This document shows, piece after piece, positions 30,419-37,836 of a stretch of 64,000 nt of DNA; position 1 is the stretch's first letter, and each line of letters begins with the position of its first letter. Both the position numbers and the translations under genes were made by a program. Source of the DNA: Microbacterium salsuginis (GTDB lineage Bacteria; Actinomycetota; Actinomycetes; Actinomycetales; Microbacteriaceae). The DNA is taken from NCBI RefSeq assembly GCF_012524205.1, contig NZ_JABACI010000001.1, positions 1-64,000 on the forward strand, read 5' to 3'. Below the pieces are notes generated by a model. The model worked only from the letters and a program-made list of their open reading frames with translations, was not told the origin of the DNA and did no database searches.

Positions 30419-32389
30419 TCAGACGACGTCGGGTGCGGCGTCGGCGCGGCGCTCGGCGTGGTCGGCCGGCGGAACCGACCCGGCGATGTCGAGCTCGGTG
30501 TCGAGCACCCGGGTCGTCGCGAGCTGCTGCGCGGCGAGCTCGGCGTAGAGTCCTCCCGCGGCCAGCAGCGACGCGTGCGTGCCGGACTCGACGATACGGC
30601 CCGCCTCGACGACGTGGATGATGTCGGCGGCGATCACGGTCGACAAGCGGTGGGCGATCGACAGTGTGGTGCGCCCGCGCGCCGCCGCGTCGAGCGCCTC
30701 CTGCACGACGCGCTCCGATACCGTGTCCAGCGCCGACGTCGCCTCGTCCAGCAGCAGGACCGGAGGGTCCTTCAGCAGCACGCGGGCGATCGCGATGCGC
30801 TGCTTCTCGCCGCCCGACAGTCGGTAGCCGCGTTCTCCCACGACGGTGTCGTAGCCGTTCTCGAACCGCTCGATGACGTGGTGGATGTTGGCCGCGCGGC
30901 ACGCGGCCTCGAGCTCGGCATCCGTCGCGTCCGGTCTGGCGTACCGCAGGTTCTCGCGGATCGTCGCGTGGAACAGATAGGTCTCCTGCGACACGATGCC
31001 GACGTGGTCGATGATCGACTCCTGTCGCAGGCGCCGCACGTCCTCCCCCGCGAACAGGACGGCGCCGTCGGATGCCTCATACATCCGGGGCGTCAGATAC
31101 AGCACCGTTGTCTTGCCGGCGCCGGACGGGCCGACGAACGCGACATGCTGCCCCGGCTCGGCCACGAACGAGACGCCGCTGAGCGTCGGACGGGCGTCGG
31201 CGGTGGCATCCGGATACCGGAAGACCACGTCGCGGAACTCGATGCGTCCGATCGGGCCGGGCGCCTCGTCCACCGTGATCGCGTGCGGGTCGTCGCGGAT
31301 CGCGGGGACGAGATCGAGGTACTCGAAGATGCGGGCGAAGAGCGCCGCCGAGGTCTGGAGGTCGAGCGAGACCCGCATCAGGCCCATGAGCGGCATGAGC
31401 AGACGCGCCTGCACGGTCGTGAACGCGACGACGGTGCCGGCGGTGATGGCGTCGGTGCCGCCCACGATGAAGTAGCCCGACACGAGGTAGATCACCGCGG
31501 GCACGCTCGACATCAGCACCTGCACGACGGCGAAGAAGCCCTGCCCGCTCATGGCGCGGCGCACCTGCAGCCGCACCTGGTTGCGGTTCTCGTCGGCGTA
31601 ACGCGTCGACTCGGTGCGCTGCCGGTTGAACGACTTCGAGAGGAGGATGCCCGACACGCTCAGGGTCTCCTGCGTGATCGAGGTCAGCTCCGACAGCGAT
31701 TCCTGCGTCTCGCCCGCGATGCGGGCCCGCACCTGCCCGACCCGCCGTTGCACGATCACGAGGATCGGCATCATGACCACGGCGATGATCGTGAGCCGCC
31801 AGTCGATCAGGATCATCGCCACCAGCGAGGCCACGACCGTGACCGTGTTGCCGAGGATGCTCGTCACGGTGTTCGTGAGCACGCCCGAGACGCCGCCGAC
31901 GTCGTTCTGCAGGCGTGACTGGATGACGCCGGTCTTCGTGCGCGTGAAGAACCCGAGCTCCATCGCCTGAAGGTGATCGAACAGCTTGACGCGCAGGTCG
32001 CCGGTGACGCGGTTGCCGACCGTGGAGGTGAGCCACGTCTGCAGCACCCCGAGGGCGGCGGAGAGGAGGAAGAGCCCGATCATCAGCCCGACCAGTCGCC
32101 ACAGCAGCGGGATGTCGGGTGTTCCGCCATCGACGGGGAAGAGCGCGTCGTCGAAGATGCGCTGCACCAGCAGTGGCGGGATCACGGCGATCCCGGCACC
32201 CACGACGACGAGCACGCCCGTGATCGCTATCGACCACAGGTACGGACGGAACAGCGCGACCACGCGGCGCCCGAGGTGGGGGATCTTCGGTGCCTCGGCG
32301 TTCAGCCGTCGTTGCGCCTCGTTGTCGACGGGGCGGAATCCGGGATGGCCTCCGCCACCACCGCCGCCTCCGCCACCGCGCATGCTCAC
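30419..32389 (-). CDS. ABC exporter, fused permease-ATPase (multidrug type)
   Basis: A 656-residue half-transporter. An unusual N-terminus with ten consecutive glycines (after MSMR) is followed by six membrane helices (about 50-330) and an ATPase domain with Walker A GPSGAGKTTV, Q-loop VSQETYLF, signature LSGGEKQRIAIAR and Walker B VLLLDEATSALD. It probably works as a homodimer. The glycine run is seen in other actinobacterial exporters. The start is GTG at 32389, preceded 7 bases upstream by TAGGCT (32402-32397), indicating a leaderless message. Substrate unknown. Confidence 0.93.
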   Translation of the reverse strand: MSMRGGGGGGGGGGHPGFRPVDNEAQRRLNAEAPKIPHLGRRVVALFRPYLWSIAITGVLVVVGAGIAVIPPLLVQRIFDDALFPVDGGTPDIPLLWRLVGLMIGLFLLSAALGVLQTWLTSTVGNRVTGDLRVKLFDHLQAMELGFFTRTKTGVIQSRLQNDVGGVSGVLTNTVTSILGNTVTVVASLVAMILIDWRLTIIAVVMMPILVIVQRRVGQVRARIAGETQESLSELTSITQETLSVSGILLSKSFNRQRTESTRYADENRNQVRLQVRRAMSGQGFFAVVQVLMSSVPAVIYLVSGYFIVGGTDAITAGTVVAFTTVQARLLMPLMGLMRVSLDLQTSAALFARIFEYLDLVPAIRDDPHAITVDEAPGPIGRIEFRDVVFRYPDATADARPTLSGVSFVAEPGQHVAFVGPSGAGKTTVLYLTPRMYEASDGAVLFAGEDVRRLRQESIIDHVGIVSQETYLFHATIRENLRYARPDATDAELEAACRAANIHHVIERFENGYDTVVGERGYRLSGGEKQRIAIARVLLKDPPVLLLDEATSALDTVSERVVQEALDAAARGRTTLSIAHRLSTVIAADIIHVVEAGRIVESGTHASLLAAGGLYAELAAQQLATTRVLDTELDIAGSVPPADHAERRADAAPDVV

Positions 32390-32466
32390 GCACGCCAGCC
32401 TAACGAGGCCCCCGGACGCGGCGGCCGTGGCTGCCCGAACCGGATCGGCGGCGCTAGGCTGACGCC

Positions 32467-32679
32467 ATGACCTCGACGTCCGGCACCCCCGAGCACGACG
32501 GCAGCGACCTCGCGGAGCTGCGCAAAGAGATCGACGCCCTCCAGGCGATCCCGCACGAAGAGGTCGTCAACCCGATGCCCAAGAGCGTCGAGGAGCGCGA
32601 GCCGACGCCGCACGCGACCGACGCGATCGGCTCCGAGAAGTGGGACGAGTCCGCACAGGACGAGACGCTCGAGGACTGA
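32467..32679 (+). CDS. small acidic protein of unknown function
   Basis: A 70-residue, strongly acidic, hydrophilic protein without cysteines or membrane segments. It has a short possible helix (ELRKEIDALQAIPHEEVV) and a motif NPMPKSVEEREPTPHATDAIGSEKWDES. I do not recognise a named family. TAGGCT (32455-32460) lies 6 bases before the ATG, a leaderless promoter, back to back with that of the ABC exporter. Codon usage matches its neighbours, so it is likely a real gene. Confidence 0.75.
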   Translation: MTSTSGTPEHDGSDLAELRKEIDALQAIPHEEVVNPMPKSVEEREPTPHATDAIGSEKWDESAQDETLED

Positions 32680-32701
32680 TCCGCCGGATTTCACGATCCG
32701 T

Positions 32702-32717
32702 TTCCCGGAATCGGGAA
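32702..32717. repeat. short inverted repeat upstream of the MFS gene
   Basis: TTCCCG-GAAT-CGGGAA is a perfect 6-bp dyad with a 4-base centre, about 22 bases before a TATCGT box (32739-32744) that may be the -10 of the MFS transporter. It could be an operator; there is no adjacent regulator gene. Confidence 0.45.
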
Positions 32718-32752
32718 TGCGATGTCGGCGCCCGTCGTTATCGTGGAGGCTT

Positions 32753-32769
32753 GCCATCCCTCGGGTGGC
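32753..32769 (+). promoter_or_regulatory. candidate attenuator hairpin in the MFS leader
   Basis: GCCATCC (32753-32759) and GGGTGGC (32763-32769) can pair with one G-U, and TTTT follows at 32771-32774. The hairpin lies between the likely transcription start and the MFS start codon, where an attenuator or weak terminator would act. Confidence 0.4.
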
Positions 32770-32805
32770 GTTTTGCTGTCCATCCGAGCCGCGAGGAGAC
32801 GACCT

Positions 32806-34335
32806 ATGGCCGCCATCGACACCACTCCCGGAACAGGCAGCATGCCAGCTGTGAATCCCGCCGCCGCGGCGACCGTCCCGACACTGGGACGTGAGGAGAG
32901 CCGCGTCATCTGGCTGCTTCTCGCAGCTGCGTTCGTCGCCATCCTCAACGAGACCACGATGGGCGTCGCGATCCCGCACCTCATCGACGACCTCGGCATC
33001 ACCGCGCTCGCCGCGCAGTGGCTGACGACCGCCTTCATGCTGACGATGGCCGTCGTCATCCCGATCACCGGCTTCCTTCTGCGCCGTTTCACCACCCGCA
33101 CGATGTATGTCGCGGCGATGGGCCTCTTCTCGGCCGGCACGCTCGTGGCGTTCCTCGCGCCCGGCTTCCCGGTCCTGCTCGTCGCCCGCATCGTGCAGGC
33201 ATCCGGCACCGCGATCATGATGCCGCTCCTCATGACCACGCTCATGACCGTCGTTCCGGCGGCGATCCGCGGGCGCATGATGGGCCGCGTCAGCATCGTG
33301 ATGTCGCTGGCTCCGGCCATCGGCCCGACACTCGCCGGTGCGCTGCTGGGCGCGTTCGAGTGGCGCTGGATCTTCGGCGTCGTCCTGCCGATCGCCGTCG
33401 TGGCACTCGTCGTCGGCGCCCGATGGATCCACAACCTCGGCGAGACCACACGCGCCCCCATCGATGTGCTCTCGGTGATCCTGTCCGCCCTCGGGTTCGG
33501 CGGTCTCGTGTTCGGACTCAGCCAGCTCGGCGGAGGCGGTCATGGGACCAGCGCCGAGGCCGCGGCCGCCACGGCCACGTCGAACGCGACGCTCGTCGCG
33601 GCGCTGGCCGTCGGCGTGATCTCGCTCGGCCTCTTCGGCTGGCGTCAGGTGCTGCTGCAGCGAAAGGACGACGCGCTGCTCGACCTGCGGGTCTTCCGGT
33701 CGGCGAACTTCTCGCTGTCGATCGCCCAGATGGCCATCATGTCGATGGCGTTCTTCGGCGCCATCACCGTCGTTCCGCTGTACCTGCAGCGCGTTCTCGA
33801 GGTCAACCCGCTCGTCACCGGGCTGGTCGTCCTTCCCGGCGCGCTGGCGATGGGTCTGGCAGGTCCGGTCATCGGCCGCATCTACGACCGCTGGGGCACG
33901 ACGGTCCTGCTGGTCCCGGGCGCCGTCATCACCACGGCCATGCTGTGGTTCTACACGACGTTCACGGCCCACACGCCGGTCCTGCTGATCGCGGTCGCGC
34001 AGACGGTGCTCTCGTTCGGCCTCGCACTGTCGTTCACACCGCTGTTCACCGCGTCGCTCGGCTCACTGCAGCCCCGGTTCTACTCGTACGGCTCCGCGGT
34101 CCTCGGCACGGTCCAGCAGGTGGCCGGTGCGGCCGGCATCGCGCTCATGTTCGGCGTCATGTCGGCAGCGAGCGCCGCGGCCGCCGCGGGCGGCGCAGGC
34201 GAGATCGCCGCCGAAGCGGCGGGCACGCAGGCGGCGTTCTTCGTCGCCGCGATCCTCGCACTGCCGCTTCTGGTCGGCGCGTTCCTGATCCGCAAGCCGG
34301 CCGACCAGCCGATGGGAGCTCCCGTCGCGCACTGA
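32806..34335 (+). CDS. MFS multidrug efflux transporter, DHA2 (EmrB/QacA) type
   Basis: A 509-residue protein with about 14 membrane helices. Typical DHA2 features are LNETTMGVAIPHLIDDLGI in the first helix region, ITGFLLRRFTTRTMYVAA (motif A-like) and GRVSIVMSLAPAIGPTLAGAL (motif C). It probably exports hydrophobic drugs by proton antiport; the substrate is unknown. The ATG at 32806 follows GAGGAG. The N-terminal extension from 32722 would cover the leader hairpin and is rejected. A strong terminator follows. Confidence 0.9.
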   Translation: MAAIDTTPGTGSMPAVNPAAAATVPTLGREESRVIWLLLAAAFVAILNETTMGVAIPHLIDDLGITALAAQWLTTAFMLTMAVVIPITGFLLRRFTTRTMYVAAMGLFSAGTLVAFLAPGFPVLLVARIVQASGTAIMMPLLMTTLMTVVPAAIRGRMMGRVSIVMSLAPAIGPTLAGALLGAFEWRWIFGVVLPIAVVALVVGARWIHNLGETTRAPIDVLSVILSALGFGGLVFGLSQLGGGGHGTSAEAAAATATSNATLVAALAVGVISLGLFGWRQVLLQRKDDALLDLRVFRSANFSLSIAQMAIMSMAFFGAITVVPLYLQRVLEVNPLVTGLVVLPGALAMGLAGPVIGRIYDRWGTTVLLVPGAVITTAMLWFYTTFTAHTPVLLIAVAQTVLSFGLALSFTPLFTASLGSLQPRFYSYGSAVLGTVQQVAGAAGIALMFGVMSAASAAAAAGGAGEIAAEAAGTQAAFFVAAILALPLLVGAFLIRKPADQPMGAPVAH

Positions 34336-34369
34336 GCCGCCGGCCCACCCGGAGAGCAACTGATCGGAA

Positions 34370-34407
34370 CGGATGCCCCACCCCTCGACGCGGGGGTGGG
34401 GCATCCG
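34370..34407. terminator. terminator after the MFS gene
   Basis: A perfect 15-bp inverted repeat (34370-34384 with 34393-34407, arm CGGATGCCCCACCCC) encloses an 8-base loop. It has no long U-tract, which is usual for actinobacteria. Confidence 0.8.
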
Positions 34408-34448
34408 TCATCCTGGATGCCCGCCCCGCGCGCCGACCGGAGGTTCCG

Positions 34449-35045
34449 ATGATCGTCAGCACACCCGCCATCGACGAAGCGACGGGTCACGCCGCCGAGA
34501 TGTTAGACGAAGACCTCCGCGCGGACGGGTTCGTCTTCGCGTACACCAGCGCGATGGCCGTGAATCCTGCGGCGCACGAGGCGTTCGTCGCTCTCGTGCG
34601 CGCGATCGTGCCCTCCATCGGCGTGCGCACGTACGAGCTGGCGACACTCGCCGCAGCACGGGCCATCGGATCGCCGCACTGCCTCCTCGCCCATGCCCGC
34701 AAGTCCCTGCGCGCCGGCGTTCTCGACGAGGACCAGCTGGAGCGCTTCGCGCGCACGGGTACCACCCCAGGACTGGACGAAGCGGACGCGGCCGTCGTGG
34801 CGTTCGCCGAGAAGCTGTCGGTCGCGCCCGGGACCATGACCGACGCCGACACATTGCGGCTGCGCGACGCGGGGTTCACCGATCGTCAGATCGTAGACAT
34901 CACCCTCGCGGCAGCCGCCCGCAACTACTTCAGCCGTGCGCTCCTGGCGCTGGCGGTGCCGGTCGACGACGTCCCTGGGCTCAGTCCCGGTTTGTCCGCT
35001 GCGCTGCGAACGGCGACGCGCCGGCGCGACGTCAGTGGTGGATAG
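34449..35045 (+). CDS. AhpD/carboxymuconolactone decarboxylase-like protein
   Basis: A 198-residue all-helical protein related to the AhpD-like peroxidase group. The active-site region reads GSPHCLLAHARKSL. The CxxC-xxx-His motif keeps the second Cys and the His, but the first Cys position is Ser, so classical dithiol peroxidase chemistry is doubtful. The start ATG at 34449 is preceded by GGAGG at 5 bases. It overlaps the 3' end of the convergent membrane-protein gene by 14 bases. Function unknown. Confidence 0.8.
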   Translation: MIVSTPAIDEATGHAAEMLDEDLRADGFVFAYTSAMAVNPAAHEAFVALVRAIVPSIGVRTYELATLAAARAIGSPHCLLAHARKSLRAGVLDEDQLERFARTGTTPGLDEADAAVVAFAEKLSVAPGTMTDADTLRLRDAGFTDRQIVDITLAAAARNYFSRALLALAVPVDDVPGLSPGLSAALRTATRRRDVSGG

Positions 35046-35541
35046 TCGCCTTCAGAGCGATCAGGATGCCGCCGAACGCCGCGGTGATGACACCGCCCAG
35101 CAGCCGTGAGGTCCAGTGGGTGCTCCACGCCGCGACCGCGATCCAGCCGAGCGCACCCAGCATCACGGTGTTGACGATGAGAGCGAGCCAGATGGCGAGG
35201 GTGTCGTCGATGAGGTCCGTGGTACCGAGCAGCAGGATCAGCAGAGGCGGCACCGACGCCACCAGCAGCCCGAGGGAATGACGGGCCGACGCGAGCAGGC
35301 TCTCTCCGAGCCCCGCCTTGCCGTCGGTCATCGCGAGGCGACCCAGCGTGCCGGCGTAGACGTGGGCGAGGAAGAAGACCACCACCGTCACGGCCGTCGT
35401 GACGAGGGCGTTGACCGACGTGCCGACGATGGTGCCGCTCACGACGATCATCCCCGACACGAGGATGAGCCCGTAGACGGCCTCCTCCGACATGAGGACG
35501 CGGGCCAGTCGCGGGGTCACCCGCAGCTGCTCGTCGGTCAC
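35032..35541 (-). CDS. five-helix membrane protein of unknown function
   Basis: A 169-residue protein with about five membrane segments after a short basic N-terminus; MSEEAVYGLILVSGMIVVSG begins the first. I do not recognise a named family. I place the start at the GTG at 35541, because the longer reading frame to 35640 runs antisense-free but overlaps the Cys-rich peptide gene in another frame and has an Ala-rich, low-complexity extension. It lies 25 bases downstream of that peptide gene on the same strand, so the two probably share a transcript. Confidence 0.65.
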   Translation of the reverse strand: MTDEQLRVTPRLARVLMSEEAVYGLILVSGMIVVSGTIVGTSVNALVTTAVTVVVFFLAHVYAGTLGRLAMTDGKAGLGESLLASARHSLGLLVASVPPLLILLLGTTDLIDDTLAIWLALIVNTVMLGALGWIAVAAWSTHWTSRLLGGVITAAFGGILIALKATIHH

Positions 35542-35566
35542 GGCGTGGGTTCCCCGGTGGGGCGCG

Positions 35567-35689
35567 TCAGCCGATGCTGCAGCTGCCGCCACCGCAGCAG
35601 GAGTCCGACGACTCGACCACGGTGAGAAGGTTCTTGTCATCCGGCACGGGCTGGAGGGTGACCGGGGACGGGAGCTGCGACGTCGTCAT
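35567..35689 (-). CDS. 40-residue Cys-rich peptide, function unknown
   Basis: A small gene of 40 codons plus stop. The peptide begins MTTSQLPSPVTLQPVPDDKN, continues with LLTVVESSD and ends SCCGGGSCSIG, with all three cysteines in the last ten residues. TAGCAT (35702-35697) lies 7 bases before the ATG at 35689, the leaderless layout used by other genes here; an in-frame ATG at 35698 is possible. The bipartite design, a plain N-terminal part and a Cys/Gly/Ser-rich tail, suggests a metal-binding tail or a precursor of a modified peptide. No recognisable modification enzyme is adjacent; the next gene encodes a membrane protein. Confidence 0.6.
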   Translation of the reverse strand: MTTSQLPSPVTLQPVPDDKNLLTVVESSDSCCGGGSCSIG

Positions 35690-35748
35690 GGCGACCATGC
35701 TACCCGCGCCACGTCGACGCGGCCGCGCACGTCATCACGACACCGACC

Positions 35749-36582
35749 TCACAGTGGCGCGTCACCGGTCTGACACGTCGGGCAGTACTGCGCCGAGGCG
35801 CCCGAGAAGGTGAAGTCGCGCACCGTGCCACCGCATACCGGACACGCCTCACCCGTGCGGCCGTGAACCTGCATCGCCGCGACCTTGGCGGCCTTCAGCT
35901 GATCGATCGGGATGCCGCGACGAGCTTCGATCGCTCCCCGCAGCACGGCGACGGTCGCCTCGAAGAGCCGCTGCCGCTCTTCGTCGCCGAGGACGGCGGC
36001 GTGGGCGACCGGCGAGATCTTCGCGGCATGCAGGATCTCGTCGGAGTAGGCGTTGCCGATCCCGGCGAGCGATTCCTGCTCCTGCAGGATCGCCTTGATC
36101 TGCTTGCGGCGCCCACCCAGCGCGGCGTCGAAGGCCGCCCGCGAGAAGCCCGGATCGGCGGGATCCGGGCCGAGTTTGGCGACCGCCGGGACCTCGGCCG
36201 GATCCCGCACGACGAAGAGTCCGAGCGAGACCCAGGTGCCGGCATCCGTCATCTGCATGGCCGCATCGCCCGAGAGCTCGAACGTCGCGAGCGATGGAGG
36301 CTGATCCGGGTCGGCCTCGATCGCGTCACGCTCACCCTCGACCCAGCGGATCCAGCCGTGCCGCCCGAGCGACACGACGAGGCTCTCGTCGCCGAGCTTC
36401 AGCTCGATGTGCTTGCCGTGGCGCGCAGCGCCGGTGATCGTCCGGCCGATCAGCGTCGCGGGCGTAGTCGCCCGCGTCTTGACGATGCGGAACTCGAGCA
36501 CGTCCACGGCATCGATCTGCCGGCCGGATGCGGCAGCGTCGAGGAATCCGGCGAGCGCATCGACCTCGGGTGACTCTGGCAT
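35749..36582 (-). CDS. Fpg/Nei-family DNA glycosylase
   Basis: A 277-residue base-excision repair glycosylase/AP lyase. The N-terminus MPESPEVDAL provides the Pro2 nucleophile and Glu3. ARHGKHIELKL contains the conserved lysine, LAGIGNAYSDEILH the helix-two-turn-helix. The C-terminus has a zinc finger with four cysteines (CPVCGG and YCPTCQTG). The usual Arg of the zinc-finger hairpin is not obvious in FSGASAQYCP. It could be Fpg (8-oxoguanine) or a Nei-type enzyme; the sequence alone does not decide. Start ATG 36582. Confidence 0.9.
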   Translation of the reverse strand: MPESPEVDALAGFLDAAASGRQIDAVDVLEFRIVKTRATTPATLIGRTITGAARHGKHIELKLGDESLVVSLGRHGWIRWVEGERDAIEADPDQPPSLATFELSGDAAMQMTDAGTWVSLGLFVVRDPAEVPAVAKLGPDPADPGFSRAAFDAALGGRRKQIKAILQEQESLAGIGNAYSDEILHAAKISPVAHAAVLGDEERQRLFEATVAVLRGAIEARRGIPIDQLKAAKVAAMQVHGRTGEACPVCGGTVRDFTFSGASAQYCPTCQTGDAPL

Positions 36583-36618
36583 GCGCCCATCCTGCCACCG
36601 GCGACGGACACGTCCCGG

Positions 36619-36909
36619 TCAGGCGTGCGCGGGCGGACGATGCGGGATCGGCTCGGGCTTGAGGGACCCGGCTCCGCGAGAGCGCTCGACCATCTGCACC
36701 GCAGCCCGGAACATCCCCTCGAGCGACGGATAACGGGCGACGCCGAAACCGATCGAGACCCACACCACTTCGTACAGGCCGCTGTCGAGCAGTTCGACGT
36801 AGGCGACGATGCTGGCGGCGTCGCTGCGCGCGACGCTGCGGTCGCAGAGCCGCCACGAACGCTCGGCCAGCGGCACGAGCGCCAGTTGATGGACATCGTC
36901 ACGGTACAT
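36619..36909 (-). CDS. small protein of unknown function
   Basis: A 96-residue protein (begins MYRDDVHQLALVPLAERSW) with one compact predicted alpha/beta region up to about residue 75 and a Pro/Arg/His-rich tail. I do not recognise the family. AGGAGG lies 6 bases before the ATG at 36909, strong support for translation. It follows a 60-codon gene by 21 bases, so the two likely form an operon. Confidence 0.7.
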   Translation of the reverse strand: MYRDDVHQLALVPLAERSWRLCDRSVARSDAASIVAYVELLDSGLYEVVWVSIGFGVARYPSLEGMFRAAVQMVERSRGAGSLKPEPIPHRPPAHA

Positions 36910-36930
36910 TTCTTCCTCCTGTGCGCACGA

Positions 36931-37113
36931 CTACTCGTGCCGATCTGCCGGCATGGGTCGCGCGCGCTCGAAGCGCCGACGCTCGGCCGCTTCGGGCGGC
37001 CGTTCATTCGCCGCTGCGCGGTCGGTTCCCCGTTCCGGGTCGGCGGTCCGCGCCGCGTCCCGTTCGTGTTCGGTCGGTGCGACGGTGCGTCGACCACTCG
37101 AGGTATGGGCCAT
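36931..37113 (-). CDS. small highly charged protein of unknown function
   Basis: A 60-residue hydrophilic protein rich in Arg, Glu and Ala (begins MAHTSSGRRTVAPTEHERD), probably disordered. It has no recognisable domain. AGGAGG sits 6 bases before the ATG at 37113, which is the main reason for calling it a gene. It precedes the 96-residue gene and probably shares its transcript. Confidence 0.6.
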   Translation of the reverse strand: MAHTSSGRRTVAPTEHERDAARTADPERGTDRAAANERPPEAAERRRFERARPMPADRHE

Positions 37114-37165
37114 GGCGAACCTCCTGAAAGAAGGATGCGCCGCCTCGGCAGCCGGGGCGAGGGGC

Positions 37166-37195
37166 TTGACACATCGGCCCCGCCCGGGATAGTCC
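37166..37195 (+). promoter_or_regulatory. candidate promoter upstream of the CBS-domain gene
   Basis: TTGACA (37166-37171) and TAGTCC (37190-37195) are 18 bases apart. This would give the CBS gene a leader of about 160 bases. A second candidate -10, TAGCGT (37288-37293), lies closer to the gene but lacks a -35 box. Confidence 0.45.
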
Positions 37196-37365
37196 CCGCG
37201 GGACGCCGCGACGCTCCCGGGCCGAGTCCGCGCTACGCGCGCTGGAGCGGGGTGTCAACCCCCTGCGCTTCGGGCCTCGCGCGTCCGTAGCGTCGCTGAC
37301 GAACAGTGCCGGAGCGACCGTCCGCACGGGTCGCGACGGCAGCGCCGAACCGAGAGGAGCAGACC

Positions 37366-37779
37366 ATGACCGTCGCCCGTGACATCATGACCCCCGACCC
37401 GCGCTGCGTGGGCGAGAACGAGACCCTGGTCGATGCGGCACGCCTGATGGCGTCGCTCGACGTCGGCGCCCTGCCGATCTGCGGGGAGGACAAGCGGCTG
37501 AAGGGCATGCTCACCGACCGTGACATCGTGGTGAAGTGCCTCGCGCAGGGCGGCGACCCTGCGACGACGAGCGCCGGCTCGCTGGGCGAGGGCAAGCCGA
37601 TCACGATCGGGGCCGACGACGACATCGTCGAGGCGCTGGACACGATGAAGCGCCACCAGGTGCGCCGCCTGCCCGTCATCGACGGCCACGACCTCGTCGG
37701 CATCATCAGCCAGGCCGACGTGGCGCTCGCACTCGCGCCCGAAGACACCGGCGAGACGGTCGCCGAAATCTCGGAGTGA
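37366..37779 (+). CDS. CBS-domain pair protein
   Basis: A 137-residue cytoplasmic protein made of two CBS domains (about residues 5-60 and 72-128): MTVARDIMTPDPRCVGENE, KGMLTDRDIVVKCLA, and RRLPVIDGHDLVGIISQADVA. Such pairs bind adenosine nucleotides and often act as energy or stress sensors; target unknown. The ATG at 37366 follows GAGAGGAG. The longer frame from 37306 lacks a ribosome-binding site. A hairpin terminator follows. Confidence 0.9.
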   Translation: MTVARDIMTPDPRCVGENETLVDAARLMASLDVGALPICGEDKRLKGMLTDRDIVVKCLAQGGDPATTSAGSLGEGKPITIGADDDIVEALDTMKRHQVRRLPVIDGHDLVGIISQADVALALAPEDTGETVAEISE

Positions 37780-37806
37780 CTCCGGCCGCAGCATCCATCG
37801 CGCTGG

Positions 37807-37836
37807 CAGGTGCCGGACCGTCATGGCCGGCACCTG
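37807..37836. terminator. terminator between the CBS gene and the amylase-like gene
   Basis: A perfect 10-bp inverted repeat (37807-37816 with 37827-37836, arm CAGGTGCCGG) encloses a 10-base loop. It lies between two convergent genes and ends one base before the amylase-like stop codon. Confidence 0.75.
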
